64,000 nt of DNA from CAZGSG01 sp964528095 (GTDB taxonomy: Bacteria; Bacteroidota; Bacteroidia; Chitinophagales; Chitinophagaceae), in NCBI GenBank assembly GCA_964528095.1, contig CAZGSG010000002.1:1-64000 (forward strand), in the 5' to 3' direction. The notes under the pieces are model-generated. The model was not told the DNA's origin. It made no database searches and was given only the letters and a program-made list of their open reading frames with translations. Positions 42,175 to 51,511 of this stretch are shown here, piece by piece (position 1 is the first letter of the stretch; each line of letters begins with the position of its first letter). A program made the position numbers and the translations under genes.

Positions 42175-44733
42175 TTATTCATCACTTCTGCCACTCGCCG
42201 CGTCTATGATCCTTCCAAAGAAAATCGCGTTCATAAAAAGTTTGCTGCCGCCCAGCCAGAACGCCCTGAAGTTTGGATTGTCTGCAATATTAATCACACG
42301 CCCGCCACCCACTGTATTGACAATAACAGCCGCAGAGTTTTTGATCGCGTCGCCGTTTTCCTTGCTTACCCATCCGCTTTGCAATGGCTTGCTGCCATAA
42401 TAGAATGGAGAAGCATATGGATTTTTGCTTTTTTCCATGAACACCCTGTTGGCTTTGAACAGGCTGATCGTTTTCTGGTTATACCCATATGCCAGCGGAT
42501 GTGTAAGATCTACTTCTGCTCCAAAAATAGCTCCGCTTACCTGCTGCGCGCCATCTACCTGCTCCCTGTCTACATATACCAGTTTTTGCGTACTGTCAAC
42601 CGGTGCTTTTGCCCGCTTGAATTTAATATCACTGATGCCATTCTGCGATGCCCAGCTTACCGCTTCTTCGGTAAGGATCAATGTTCCGCCGTTTTGAACC
42701 CAGCCTTTTAGTTTTTCCTTGTTCAGGTCACTGTAATTACCACCTACCATGATCAGGGTATTGTACTTATTCAGTTCCACCCTATTAAATGCGGAAGGTT
42801 CGAGATGCGTGGCAGGGATATTCATTCGCTGGTCCAGCAAATGCCATACTTCTCCCGCATCAAGCGCATTCACGCCCGTACCAGTCAGCATTGCGATAGA
42901 TGGTTTAGTAACTGTTACGAACTTGCTGCTACCAAGATCACTTCCATTGATCACATTACCACTTTTTACTGCATATACTTTTATCCCGTTGCGCTCCGCC
43001 ACACCCTTCATCAATTCGTATAATTTATCGCTGGTCAGTGTTTGCATTTTTACGGGTATCGCAATAGTGCCATAATCAAATTTCAACGCACTGCCATCAA
43101 TAAGCATTTCAAATTTATTGGTGGCCACCTTTACCAGTACGCCCGCCTGTAGCAATTCATACATTGCTTTGGGAGTATAAAATTCATCCCATTCAAATAA
43201 ATAAGCATAAGCGCTTTCTCCTCCAGCCAATTCTCCTTTTAAAAATTGCGCTGTGGTTACTTTTTCACCTGCAGGCGCAGCAGCTGTTTGCGCATAGGGC
43301 AATCCGAATGCAAGCGGCATGGTCCAGGATGTAATGTCATAAAAAAGACTATCCTTGTACTCCAGCGTCTTGTCAAAGATGGCATGGATGAGTCTTGCCT
43401 GCGGCTGTTGTACAGGCACCACAAATGAAGTTTGTTTTTCAAATGTGTTTCCTTCCTGTTTTATATCATCTTTTAATTTGTATACTTCTATCTGGTGTCG
43501 CAGGAGCATTTCGACGAATATGGCTGTTTTCATTTTATCATTCCTGTCTCCAAAAACATAGGAGCTTGCCGGTGTTGCAGGTGAATAAGCCGTCTTATAA
43601 AATTCACGCTGCCAGTTCAGGAATTCCTTTCGCAAGGCCTTCGCTCCTTCAAGTGTTGACAATGCTGTAATGAACTGGTTCTTTATCGTGAATGGAAAAC
43701 TCAGCAGCCCGTTTGATGTTTGCTGCAGGTGACCTCTTGAACTTGCCTGCTCGAACAAGATCCCGATAGCGCCATTCACATCTGGATAGGTAGAACCTTT
43801 TCCATAATAAAAATCATCATAGTTCTCTTTGGTAAAATATAAGGAGCCTATCCTGTCGAGAAATGCAGCATGAAATTTCCCCAGCTTGCCTGTCAGTTCC
43901 TGGTTTTTATCAGGAGTCAATGGATTTACCCTGGATGGTACACCGGGTTGAAAAAAGAAAGTAGCATTGCTTCCCTGCTCATGGTGATCTGTGAGAATAT
44001 TTGGTTTCCATTTATGAAACCATTCAAGCCGGTGCTGGCTTTCCACATGTACAGCAGGCAGCCAGTCCCGGTTAAGGTCAAACCAGTAGTGATTGAAACG
44101 TCCCCCCGGCCATACTTCACTGAACTCCCTGTCATTGGGATCACTTACCAGGTTCTTGCTCTTATGTTGGTTTACCCAGGTAGAAAACCGTTGCATACCA
44201 TCTGGATTAAACGACGGATCAAAAAGAATGACCGTATTCTCCAGCAAGTCATCGATCTGTTTGCCCTGCGCCGCCGCCAAATAATATGCGGTCAGTAGTG
44301 AAGCATTGGTGCCGCTTTGTTCATTGCCATGAATGGAATGCCCTATCCAAACCACAATGGGCATATTATCGGTATTCATTGCAGCTGACCTTGACGGATC
44401 GGTCAACTGTACATGCTGTTGTCTTATTTCTTCCAGGCGTTGCTGGTTGCGTGGTGAAGTAATAATGAGCAGCACCTGTGGCCGGTTCTCATATGTTAGC
44501 CCCATGTTTTCCAGCTTGATCCTGGAAGGAACTGCTGTAGCAAGGGCTTTCATATAATTCACCAGGCGATCATGTGTTACATGGTACTCTCCCACTTCGT
44601 GATAGATAATATCTTTCGGTTTGGGAACTGACTGATCATAGGTGACACTATCGGGCAGATAGTAGTTCAATCCCTGCGCAAAACAGGCCTGCAAGGATAA
44701 TAGCAGGCAACAAAGAATAAAAGATTTCTTCAT
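42175..44733 (-). CDS. M14-family zinc carboxypeptidase, secreted, large
   Basis: 852 aa from ATG 44733, which gives a signal peptide (MKKSFILCCLLLSLQACFAQ). The M14 catalytic domain spans about residues 45-400: zinc ligands His and Glu in WIGHSIHGNEQSG and the third His in ILTDHHEQGSN, plus ILFDPSFNPDGM. A C-terminal region of about 450 residues contains a class I amidotransferase-like stretch (NTLIMVGGNYSDLNKEKLKGWVQNGGTLIL). It removes C-terminal residues from peptides outside the cell. The downstream gene encodes a membrane protein, 18 bp away. Confidence 0.88.
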   Translation of the reverse strand: MKKSFILCCLLLSLQACFAQGLNYYLPDSVTYDQSVPKPKDIIYHEVGEYHVTHDRLVNYMKALATAVPSRIKLENMGLTYENRPQVLLIITSPRNQQRLEEIRQQHVQLTDPSRSAAMNTDNMPIVVWIGHSIHGNEQSGTNASLLTAYYLAAAQGKQIDDLLENTVILFDPSFNPDGMQRFSTWVNQHKSKNLVSDPNDREFSEVWPGGRFNHYWFDLNRDWLPAVHVESQHRLEWFHKWKPNILTDHHEQGSNATFFFQPGVPSRVNPLTPDKNQELTGKLGKFHAAFLDRIGSLYFTKENYDDFYYGKGSTYPDVNGAIGILFEQASSRGHLQQTSNGLLSFPFTIKNQFITALSTLEGAKALRKEFLNWQREFYKTAYSPATPASSYVFGDRNDKMKTAIFVEMLLRHQIEVYKLKDDIKQEGNTFEKQTSFVVPVQQPQARLIHAIFDKTLEYKDSLFYDITSWTMPLAFGLPYAQTAAAPAGEKVTTAQFLKGELAGGESAYAYLFEWDEFYTPKAMYELLQAGVLVKVATNKFEMLIDGSALKFDYGTIAIPVKMQTLTSDKLYELMKGVAERNGIKVYAVKSGNVINGSDLGSSKFVTVTKPSIAMLTGTGVNALDAGEVWHLLDQRMNIPATHLEPSAFNRVELNKYNTLIMVGGNYSDLNKEKLKGWVQNGGTLILTEEAVSWASQNGISDIKFKRAKAPVDSTQKLVYVDREQVDGAQQVSGAIFGAEVDLTHPLAYGYNQKTISLFKANRVFMEKSKNPYASPFYYGSKPLQSGWVSKENGDAIKNSAAVIVNTVGGGRVINIADNPNFRAFWLGGSKLFMNAIFFGRIIDAASGRSDE

Positions 44734-45271
44734 AAAGCGTTTAGTATATGGCTGGGAAGATAAAGAATAATGCTGAAAATGGGGGACGCAAAAGGTTATC
44801 ACACAAACGAATAAATATTTTACCTAATTGAAAAGCACAGAACCTGCTTAGGGTATTGGCGTTCCTCATTCAGTCTCCTTCTTTTTAAACCGAATCATAC
44901 CAACCGGTCTTCAGCCTTCTACCCCTCTGCCGCAACAGGAAAAAACTCCTGCTGTCGGTTATTTTCACCATCTGCCTTTCTCTTCAATACCGATCTTAGC
45001 AACAAGATCTAAACCTTTATTAAAGAAAATCCATGGTTGTCTTGTAAAACACGGCAGATAGCTTAGACTTCTAAACAATGATTGAAAATAAAGAATCATT
45101 CTCTGGCCATCAATGAAGATTGCTATGGATGGACTGGTAAAACCTTTTTATTTAAAACTACTGCCGGAGAACATGTTATAATGACCACAAGCTGAGTCCT
45201 CCAGCATACAAGCAATAGCTAACAAAGATTTAGAAAAATTTTGAAAAATTAACTCACCAATAATACAGGAG
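44734..45271. other. Intergenic region without recognised gene
   Basis: 538 bp with stops in all frames. A weak hairpin around CAGGA/TCCTG near 44937-44957 was noted. It is more AT-rich than neighbours and adjoins the orphan gene at 45272, so it may be accessory DNA. I see no IS ends or remnants. Confidence 0.35.
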
Positions 45272-45826
45272 ATGGAGGGAAATAGACCAGCAGGAAAAAG
45301 AATAGCTTTAAGTAGAACACCTGCTACACCAGCAATTATAGATGAGATGGGATTTACTGCTAATAAAAGCTCTCTTAATGCAAGAAAAGTATTTTCAGTT
45401 GTTGAAAGTTTCAAAATTGAAGGATGGTTTGATAAACATTACCACAACAGGCATCAGCATGGAGATGATAAAGGAAAAAGAGAAGGCATTGATCCGAACA
45501 TCGTTCAGGATCTTGTAAGAAGATCAATTAAATTCCTGGTACAGTTCAGCGCAACCGTTAAAGGATTTAAATTTATTAATCACCTTGATTCAACCGAAAA
45601 AGGGCTGCGAATTGTAGTAAGAGAAGAGTATGAAGAATCCATGTTGAATCTTGTATTGCAGTCACATTACATAGACGCTACTAATTTTGAGATTACAGTC
45701 ATAACCGCTATGAAAATAGACGGATTTAAAATTGCAGATGGTCAGTATGTAGTTGAATTACAGGAAAATGGAGCTGATTTGTATAAGCTGGACAATAGTC
45801 GTTTCCGTAAAATATTAAGCCTGTGA
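45272..45826 (+). CDS. Unrecognised protein (orphan accessory gene)
   Basis: 184 aa, no signal peptide. The N-terminus (MEGNRPAGKRIALSRTPATP) is basic and flexible. The middle has a His-rich block (FDKHYHNRHQHGDDKGKREGID, no more than this visible pattern) and the last half alternates beta strands (GLRIVVREEYEESMLNLVL, FEITVITAMKIDGFKIADGQYVV). That arrangement faintly resembles the BECR ribonuclease fold of toxins, but I cannot name a family. It stands alone, followed by a terminator about 110 bp later, in a gene-poor 1.3-kb stretch. Confidence 0.55.
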   Translation: MEGNRPAGKRIALSRTPATPAIIDEMGFTANKSSLNARKVFSVVESFKIEGWFDKHYHNRHQHGDDKGKREGIDPNIVQDLVRRSIKFLVQFSATVKGFKFINHLDSTEKGLRIVVREEYEESMLNLVLQSHYIDATNFEITVITAMKIDGFKIADGQYVVELQENGADLYKLDNSRFRKILSL

Positions 45827-45937
45827 TTTTTTATACCAAAACTATGATACCTTTACAACAAGTTATTTAATAAGACCGGGGAAAAAGCTGAAAGGCTGCA
45901 AAGCAGGCGTTTTACCTGAAATGTCTTATTATTTTAT

Positions 45938-45963
45938 AAGCCGCAATTTTTGTGGCTTTTTTT
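45938..45963 (+). terminator. Intrinsic terminator of the orphan gene
   Basis: AAGCCGCA (45938-45945) pairs with TGTGGCTT (45951-45958, one wobble) followed by TTTTTTT. It is 111 bp after the stop of the 45272 gene. Confidence 0.75.
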
Positions 45964-46110
45964 GTTTAAATATGGAAAGATCTAACCCATTATTGAATAG
46001 AACATACAAATGCCGTTAGCTTACTCCTTCGCCAGAAATTAGCAACTACTTAGCTCTCAAAAGAATAGCTTATTCAATTTTGCCGGCTTCCACAACCCGC
46101 CCAATCATCG

Positions 46111-46118
46111 TATATTTG
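46111..46118 (+). promoter_or_regulatory. -7 promoter element (TATATTTG) for mnmA
   Basis: Perfect TAnnTTTG 20 bp before the mnmA ATG. No properly spaced -33 box is seen. Confidence 0.5.
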
Positions 46119-46138
46119 CAGCTTGCAATTTTTGAATT

Positions 46139-47248
46139 ATGAGCAGGAAAGGAAAAGTTTTGGTGGCCATGAGTGGTGGTATTGATAGTACCGTAACAGC
46201 GCTTATGCTCAATGACCAGGGTTATGAAGTGGTAGGTATTACCATGAAGACCTGGGACTATAGCAGTAGTGGTGGTGGCAAAAAAGAAACAGGCTGTTGC
46301 AATGTGGACAGTTTTAATGATGCCCGTATGGCAGCCGTACAACATGGCTTTGCACATTATGTACTGGATATACGTGAGGAATTCGGAGGTTTTGTGGTAG
46401 AGAATTTTGTAGATGAATACCTGGCAGGCCGTACGCCCAATCCCTGTGTACTTTGTAATACACATATCAAATGGAGAGCGTTGTTGAAGAGAGCAGATGC
46501 ACTGGACTGTGATTATATCGCTACCGGTCATTATGCAAAGATCCGCGAACAGGATAACGGGCGTTATGTGATCAGTAAGGCGATTGATGATACCAAGGAT
46601 CAGAGTTATGTATTATGGGGGCTACAACAGGATCTGCTGAGAAGAACGTTGTTGCCTCTTGCGCCTTATCGTAAAACCGAGATCAGACAGATGGCATTGG
46701 ATTATGGCTATCCTGAACTGGCTAAAAAAAGTGAAAGCTATGAGATCTGCTTTGTGCCGGATAATGATTACCGGGGCTTTTTAAAGCGCCGCGTGGATGG
46801 ATTGGAAGAGCGCGTTAAGGGCGGCAATTTCGTAGACAAGGATGGTAAAATACTGGGGCAGCATAAAGGGTATCCTTTTTATACGATCGGTCAGCGCAAG
46901 GGACTGGATATTACATTCGGAAAACCTGTATTTGTGACCAGGATCGATCCTGAAAACAATACGGTAATGCTTGGAGATGAAGATGACCTGGATCAAAACT
47001 CGATGACCGTTGGTAAGATCAACATGATCAAATACGACCAGATCTCCCCGGGGATGGAAGCCGTTACCAAAATCCGCTACAAGGACAAAGGGAGTTTATC
47101 CAATCTTTACCCTGAAAACGGCACTGTAAAAGTGCGGTTTTATGAAAATGCGAAGGGCATTGCTCCCGGTCAGAGTGCTGTTTTCTACGAAGGAGATGAT
47201 GTGATAGGAGGCGGTATTATCCAACGCGGTGAGATGTTATTGGGGTAA
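46139..47248 (+). CDS. mnmA: tRNA-specific 2-thiouridylase
   Basis: 369 aa. The PP-loop is VLVAMSGGIDSTVTALML; the nucleophilic and persulfide cysteines are in NPCVLCNTHIKW and KSESYEICFVPD, and DKDGKILGQHKGYPFYTIGQRKGL marks the central domain. MnmA, with SufS/IscS-type sulfur donors, thiolates U34 of tRNAs for Lys, Glu and Gln. Full length. The frame is preceded by its own promoter and followed by a hairpin terminator. Confidence 0.97.
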   Translation: MSRKGKVLVAMSGGIDSTVTALMLNDQGYEVVGITMKTWDYSSSGGGKKETGCCNVDSFNDARMAAVQHGFAHYVLDIREEFGGFVVENFVDEYLAGRTPNPCVLCNTHIKWRALLKRADALDCDYIATGHYAKIREQDNGRYVISKAIDDTKDQSYVLWGLQQDLLRRTLLPLAPYRKTEIRQMALDYGYPELAKKSESYEICFVPDNDYRGFLKRRVDGLEERVKGGNFVDKDGKILGQHKGYPFYTIGQRKGLDITFGKPVFVTRIDPENNTVMLGDEDDLDQNSMTVGKINMIKYDQISPGMEAVTKIRYKDKGSLSNLYPENGTVKVRFYENAKGIAPGQSAVFYEGDDVIGGGIIQRGEMLLG

Positions 47249-47379
47249 TCAAACATCTCTGATTATCAAACATTTATTATCCTGAATTTCCAGGGAAATG
47301 TTCTTTTTGCCGGTAGCGGAAACAGCCTGAACCCATTCCCTGGTTTGGGCAATAATTCCTTATAAAATACGTTATCAGC

Positions 47380-47405
47380 CGGGTACTTCAAATTACCCGC
47401 TTTTT
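47380..47405 (+). terminator. Intrinsic terminator downstream of mnmA
   Basis: CGGGTA (47380-47385) and TACCCG (47394-47399) form a 6-bp stem with an 8-base loop, followed by TTTTT. It lies 130 bp beyond the mnmA stop. Confidence 0.5.
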
Positions 47406-47458
47406 ACTTTAGCTTTAATATCTAGAAGTTTATATCCGTGAATCAACTAACCCCACTT

Positions 47459-48238
47459 ATGAGACCGTTTTCTTTTGCACGAATAGTTTTGCTGGCGATC
47501 TCGGCTATTTTTCTTTATTCGTGTACTGATAAGAAAGAAGAATTTGTTACTGAACCTTTATCTGATTATTACCCCCTGGAGACAGGCAAATTCATTACCT
47601 ACAGAGTCGACTCTACTGTTTTTACCCATTTTGGCCGCACTATTGAAAAACACAGTTACCAGGTAAAACATGTGGTGGACGCAAAAATCACCGATAATTT
47701 AGGCAGACCTTCTTACCGTATCTATATGTATATCCGCGATACTACCGGTTTACAGGACTGGACACCCAATGGAAGTTATATGATAACCCCGCTGAAAGAC
47801 CAGGTGGAAGTCATTGAAGACAATCTGCGATTCATAAAATTGCATATGCCGCTGCGTGATGGGTATAGCTGGAGAGGGAACACCTATCTGTATGATAATG
47901 CATACGAACCGTTGGGATTCAAATTCAACAATGATAATGCGCTGAAGAGTTGGGACTATTTCTATGATTTTTCTTCACCCTCCTTTACTTATCGTAACAA
48001 GACGTATAACGATGTGTATACCGTGCAGCAAAATGATTTTGAGGATAATGACCCCCTGCCTGTATTCGATACCGCTGCGATCTATGCCGGGGCCAATATC
48101 GGCGAAGAAAGATATGCACGTAATGTTGGCCTGGTTTTTAAGAACTATGTCTTATGGGAATACCAGCGCAACTTAAGCAATCCAAGTGCATTCTACACTG
48201 GCTTTGGTATTACTATGTGGATGATCGACCACAATTAA
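47459..48238 (+). CDS. Lipoprotein, hypothetical
   Basis: 259 aa from ATG 47459; an upstream GTG at 47438 in frame would add seven residues. The signal peptide MRPFSFARIVLLAISAIFLYSCTDKK has a lipobox LYSC with Cys22. The mature protein (YPLETGKFITYRVDS, WTPNGSYMITPLKDQ) has aromatic-rich beta sequence typical of secreted bacteroidetal lipoproteins. No family recognised. Located 45 bp before the subtilase gene, which has its own promoter. Confidence 0.75.
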   Translation: MRPFSFARIVLLAISAIFLYSCTDKKEEFVTEPLSDYYPLETGKFITYRVDSTVFTHFGRTIEKHSYQVKHVVDAKITDNLGRPSYRIYMYIRDTTGLQDWTPNGSYMITPLKDQVEVIEDNLRFIKLHMPLRDGYSWRGNTYLYDNAYEPLGFKFNNDNALKSWDYFYDFSSPSFTYRNKTYNDVYTVQQNDFEDNDPLPVFDTAAIYAGANIGEERYARNVGLVFKNYVLWEYQRNLSNPSAFYTGFGITMWMIDHN

Positions 48239-48250
48239 ACTTTAATTCAG

Positions 48251-48258
48251 TAAATTTG
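48251..48258 (+). promoter_or_regulatory. -7 promoter element (TAAATTTG) for the subtilase
   Basis: Perfect TAnnTTTG 25 bp before the ATG at 48284. Confidence 0.5.
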
Positions 48259-48283
48259 GGATCGCCTTAAATCTTGGCTCCCG

Positions 48284-50272
48284 ATGAAAAAAATTGTACT
48301 CTTTTTCATTCTTGCTGGTTTGTTCTTTTCTGAACTGCGGGCTCAGTCAACCCGGTATATCGTCAGGTTAAAGAATAAGGGTGCCACATCATTTACACTT
48401 AATAATGCATCGGCATACCTTTCTCAAAGAGCCATCAGCAGGCGAACCCGTTATAATATTGCCATAGACAGCAGCGATCTGCCCATTCCCTCATCTTATA
48501 TATCCCAGTTACAGAACATTCCGAATGTAACAGTATTAAACACTTCACGCTGGTTAAATGCAGTGACCATTCGCACAACAGATGCTAACGCTCTTAACAC
48601 TATCAATGCATTACCCTTTGTGCAAAACATAAAAAACATTGCAGCAAGAACTACCTCAATCAATAAAAAAAATACGGCCCCTACTCTGCCAGTGTCAGCA
48701 ACAGCAAGAGTAACAGGAATCGAAACTGATTACTTCGAATATGGTACGACTTCTTTCAATGAGATCCATTTGAACAATGGCGAGTTCCTGCACAATATTG
48801 GTCTTCGCGGACAGGGCATTCAGAACGCCATACTTGATGGAGGTTTTTATAATTATAACAATTTACGCTCCCTCGATAGCATCAATATCAATGGCCAGGT
48901 ATTGGGCACCTGGGATTTTGTGAACCACGAAGCAAGTGTAACGGAAGATATCGTTCATGGAATGCAATGTCTTTCTACTATTGCGGCAAATATCCCGGGA
49001 CAATTTGTGGGCAAAGCGCCAAAAGCAAGTTTTTATCTTTTCAGAACGGAGGACGATTCACAGGAATACCCCATTGAAGAATTTAATTGGGTATGTGGTG
49101 CCGAAAGAGCAGATAGCTCCGGCTCAGATATTATCTCTTCGTCTGTTGGTTACTATGATTTTGACGATGCCGCTTATAACTACTCCTATGCCGATATGAA
49201 TGGTCATACCACCATTGCGTCAATGGGAGCCGATCTTGCCGCAAAAAAAGGCCTGCTTGTTTTTAACTCAGCAGGTAATTCAGGATTGAATGCATACAAA
49301 TATATTTCCACTCCCGCTGATGCGGATAGTATTCTTGCCGTTGGCTCGGTAAACCTGGCCGGTGTTCCTGCCGCCTCTTCGAGCTATGGCCCTTCAGCGG
49401 ATGGGAGAGTAAAACCTGATATCGCAGGGCCTGGAGTGAGTGTATTGGTGCAGGCCGCAAACAATACGATCGGCACCAATAGCGGAACCTCTTTTGCATG
49501 TCCTAATATGGCAGGTCTCGGCACCTGTCTCTGGCAGGGTTTTCCCGAATACAACAACATGAAGATCGTACAGGCTATTCGCCAGGCCGGCAGTATTGCC
49601 ACTGCTCCCAATGACAGGGTCGGCTATGGAATACCCAATATGAAAATCGCCTTCAGTAACCTGCTGAAAGAATTTGCCACTTCATCCGGGTCCGTCAACT
49701 CCTGCAAGGTTGTATTGAACTGGACCAGCAAGGATATTGCCGCCATGAAATATGAAGTAGAAAGAAAACTACCGGGCGAAACCAGTTATACAAAAATAAC
49801 AACTATCAGTCCCCAGGCCGGCATCCTGCTTGCCAACCATAGTTATTCGTATGAGAATACACTGAGCAATGCAACAGCGGGAACGATCTCCTACCGCATT
49901 CGCCAGATCATTGATACAACTGCAGCATCTTTTACAGACGTATACATCGACACAACGAATATAACCTTATCAACCGCCTGCACCACTACAGCTATAAATG
50001 ACCCTACTTCACCTGTCAGTAAATTATTTATAGCACCCAACCCTGCCAGTGACAATACCTTTCTTATTATTGAATCCGCTACCGGCATTCCGACTATTAC
50101 CGTAGCTATCTATGATATGAAAGGACGACTGATAACAAAACTACAGCGTTCTATAGGATCAGGCAGGTCAGTGATTGATCTTGCTGCTTACAGATTATCC
50201 AATGGAAAATACATCATCAAGGTATACAACAAACAAAAGGAAATCGGCACCACAGAATTGCTGAAATTATAA
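48284..50272 (+). CDS. S8 family serine peptidase with T9SS C-terminal sorting domain
   Basis: 662 aa. A signal peptide (residues 1-21, ending LRAQ) and an inhibitor-like propeptide precede the subtilisin domain. The catalytic triad is Asp185 (NAILDGGFYN), His225 (DIVHGMQCLST) and Ser403 (GTSFACPNMAG), with the oxyanion Asn in FNSAGNSG. The C-terminal 75 residues (LFIAPNPASDNTFLII, AIYDMKGRLIT, NGKYIIKVYNKQ) are a type A sorting signal for the type IX secretion system. It would be exported and anchored or released at the cell surface to degrade protein. The last 6 bases overlap the convergent RsmB-like gene. Confidence 0.93.
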   Translation: MKKIVLFFILAGLFFSELRAQSTRYIVRLKNKGATSFTLNNASAYLSQRAISRRTRYNIAIDSSDLPIPSSYISQLQNIPNVTVLNTSRWLNAVTIRTTDANALNTINALPFVQNIKNIAARTTSINKKNTAPTLPVSATARVTGIETDYFEYGTTSFNEIHLNNGEFLHNIGLRGQGIQNAILDGGFYNYNNLRSLDSININGQVLGTWDFVNHEASVTEDIVHGMQCLSTIAANIPGQFVGKAPKASFYLFRTEDDSQEYPIEEFNWVCGAERADSSGSDIISSSVGYYDFDDAAYNYSYADMNGHTTIASMGADLAAKKGLLVFNSAGNSGLNAYKYISTPADADSILAVGSVNLAGVPAASSSYGPSADGRVKPDIAGPGVSVLVQAANNTIGTNSGTSFACPNMAGLGTCLWQGFPEYNNMKIVQAIRQAGSIATAPNDRVGYGIPNMKIAFSNLLKEFATSSGSVNSCKVVLNWTSKDIAAMKYEVERKLPGETSYTKITTISPQAGILLANHSYSYENTLSNATAGTISYRIRQIIDTTAASFTDVYIDTTNITLSTACTTTAINDPTSPVSKLFIAPNPASDNTFLIIESATGIPTITVAIYDMKGRLITKLQRSIGSGRSVIDLAAYRLSNGKYIIKVYNKQKEIGTTELLKL

Positions 50273-51445
50273 GGGGCGCTGAAACAATGCAGCAAACAAA
50301 GTATCCGCTTTTTCATTATAACCCGGCAACACTTCCATTTTTTTCAATTGCAGTGGAAACCGCGTTTGTATAAAGTCTACCTGGGCTTCGTTTTCCTGTC
50401 TGAATACCGAACAGGTTATGTATAATAAATACCCACCTTTTGTTATTGCGGGAATGACAGAAAGAAGGATCTTTTTTTGTAAAGAGGCATATTCCGCTAT
50501 CTTTTTTTCTTGAAAATAATAAAGTTGTTCAGGTGTGCGCCCCCAGGTACCACTACCACTGCAGGGCAGGTCAGCGATGAGCAACCCATAGTTTTTTATA
50601 TGAACTGGCAGGGAGGTCTCAGCAGACAGGTCAGCTACCAGGCTTTGATATTTTTTTATTCCCGCTTCTTCAAAACGATGTCGAAGATTCACGAGGATAG
50701 ATTCACGGATATCTGTAACCGTAAGATCGATATTCCCGAGTATATCTTTTGCCATGATCGACTTTCCTCCGCTGGCCGCACAGCAATCCCACACATTCAG
50801 TTCCTGTTTTGTATTAATCTCCTCTTTTATTGATTGGAGAAATGCGCCCACCCGCTGTGAGCCCAGGTCCTGCACTACCACTTCTTTATTCAACTGTACT
50901 ATGTCTTCTATCTTTGAACCATTGGATAACTGAAGGCAATCCGTCGTTATCTTTTCATATATGATACCAGCCTGCTGCAATTTCTGCTCTACCCGTTCGC
51001 CCTGCCCCGGGCGCAGGCGAAGAAAAAGATCGGGTTGTTTAAGATGCGCTATCGCAAGTTCCTCCAGGTTTATACCATCACTTACCTGTTCTTTGTATGG
51101 GAAAATTTCCTCAAGAGAAAAAGAATGACCTGTCGCGGCTATTTTCTCTTTTACGGGCAAAGATGCCTGTTTATTCCAGCCGGGTCGTAATTGCTGCAGC
51201 GCGTCATTGGGCGCTGTAGAACATAAAAAAATCCCAAGCACGGTTCTTTCCTCCGTGGGTAAATCCGGCACAGCTTTACCCAGTCGAAAAAAACAATAAC
51301 AGAAATGACCGATTTGTTTCCTGTCTTTTGAACCATACTTTTTTTCACTCCGGAAAAAATCTTTAATAAAAATACTGAAGGGCTGCGTCCCTTTATAACT
51401 ATCCAGTATTCGTACTGCTGTATTGAGGTGAGAAAAATGTTTCAT
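50267..51445 (-). CDS. RsmB/NOP2-type RNA m5C methyltransferase
   Basis: 392 aa from ATG 51445. The SAM-binding motif I is WDCCAASGGKSIMAKD, followed by TVTDIRESILVNL (motif II), the PCSG motif LLIADLPCSGSGTWGR with the catalytic-site Cys, and LYITCSVFRQENE with the second Cys of the m5C pair. The N-terminus (MKHFSHLNTAVRILDSYKG) resembles the NusB-like or RsmB N-terminal half. It methylates cytosine in rRNA; whether it is C967 of 16S rRNA cannot be decided. Convergent with the subtilase. Confidence 0.88.
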   Translation of the reverse strand: MKHFSHLNTAVRILDSYKGTQPFSIFIKDFFRSEKKYGSKDRKQIGHFCYCFFRLGKAVPDLPTEERTVLGIFLCSTAPNDALQQLRPGWNKQASLPVKEKIAATGHSFSLEEIFPYKEQVSDGINLEELAIAHLKQPDLFLRLRPGQGERVEQKLQQAGIIYEKITTDCLQLSNGSKIEDIVQLNKEVVVQDLGSQRVGAFLQSIKEEINTKQELNVWDCCAASGGKSIMAKDILGNIDLTVTDIRESILVNLRHRFEEAGIKKYQSLVADLSAETSLPVHIKNYGLLIADLPCSGSGTWGRTPEQLYYFQEKKIAEYASLQKKILLSVIPAITKGGYLLYITCSVFRQENEAQVDFIQTRFPLQLKKMEVLPGYNEKADTLFAALFQRPL

Positions 51446-51511
51446 CCAGGTGCAAGATAAGAGAATGAAGCAAGTTTTGCCCGGCAATCAAAATTACTTA
51501 CCTTAAAGTTT

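Noticed and set aside
44734..45271. Possible IS or prophage remnant around the orphan gene
   Set aside because: I found no terminal repeats, transposase or integrase frames, or tRNA gene there.
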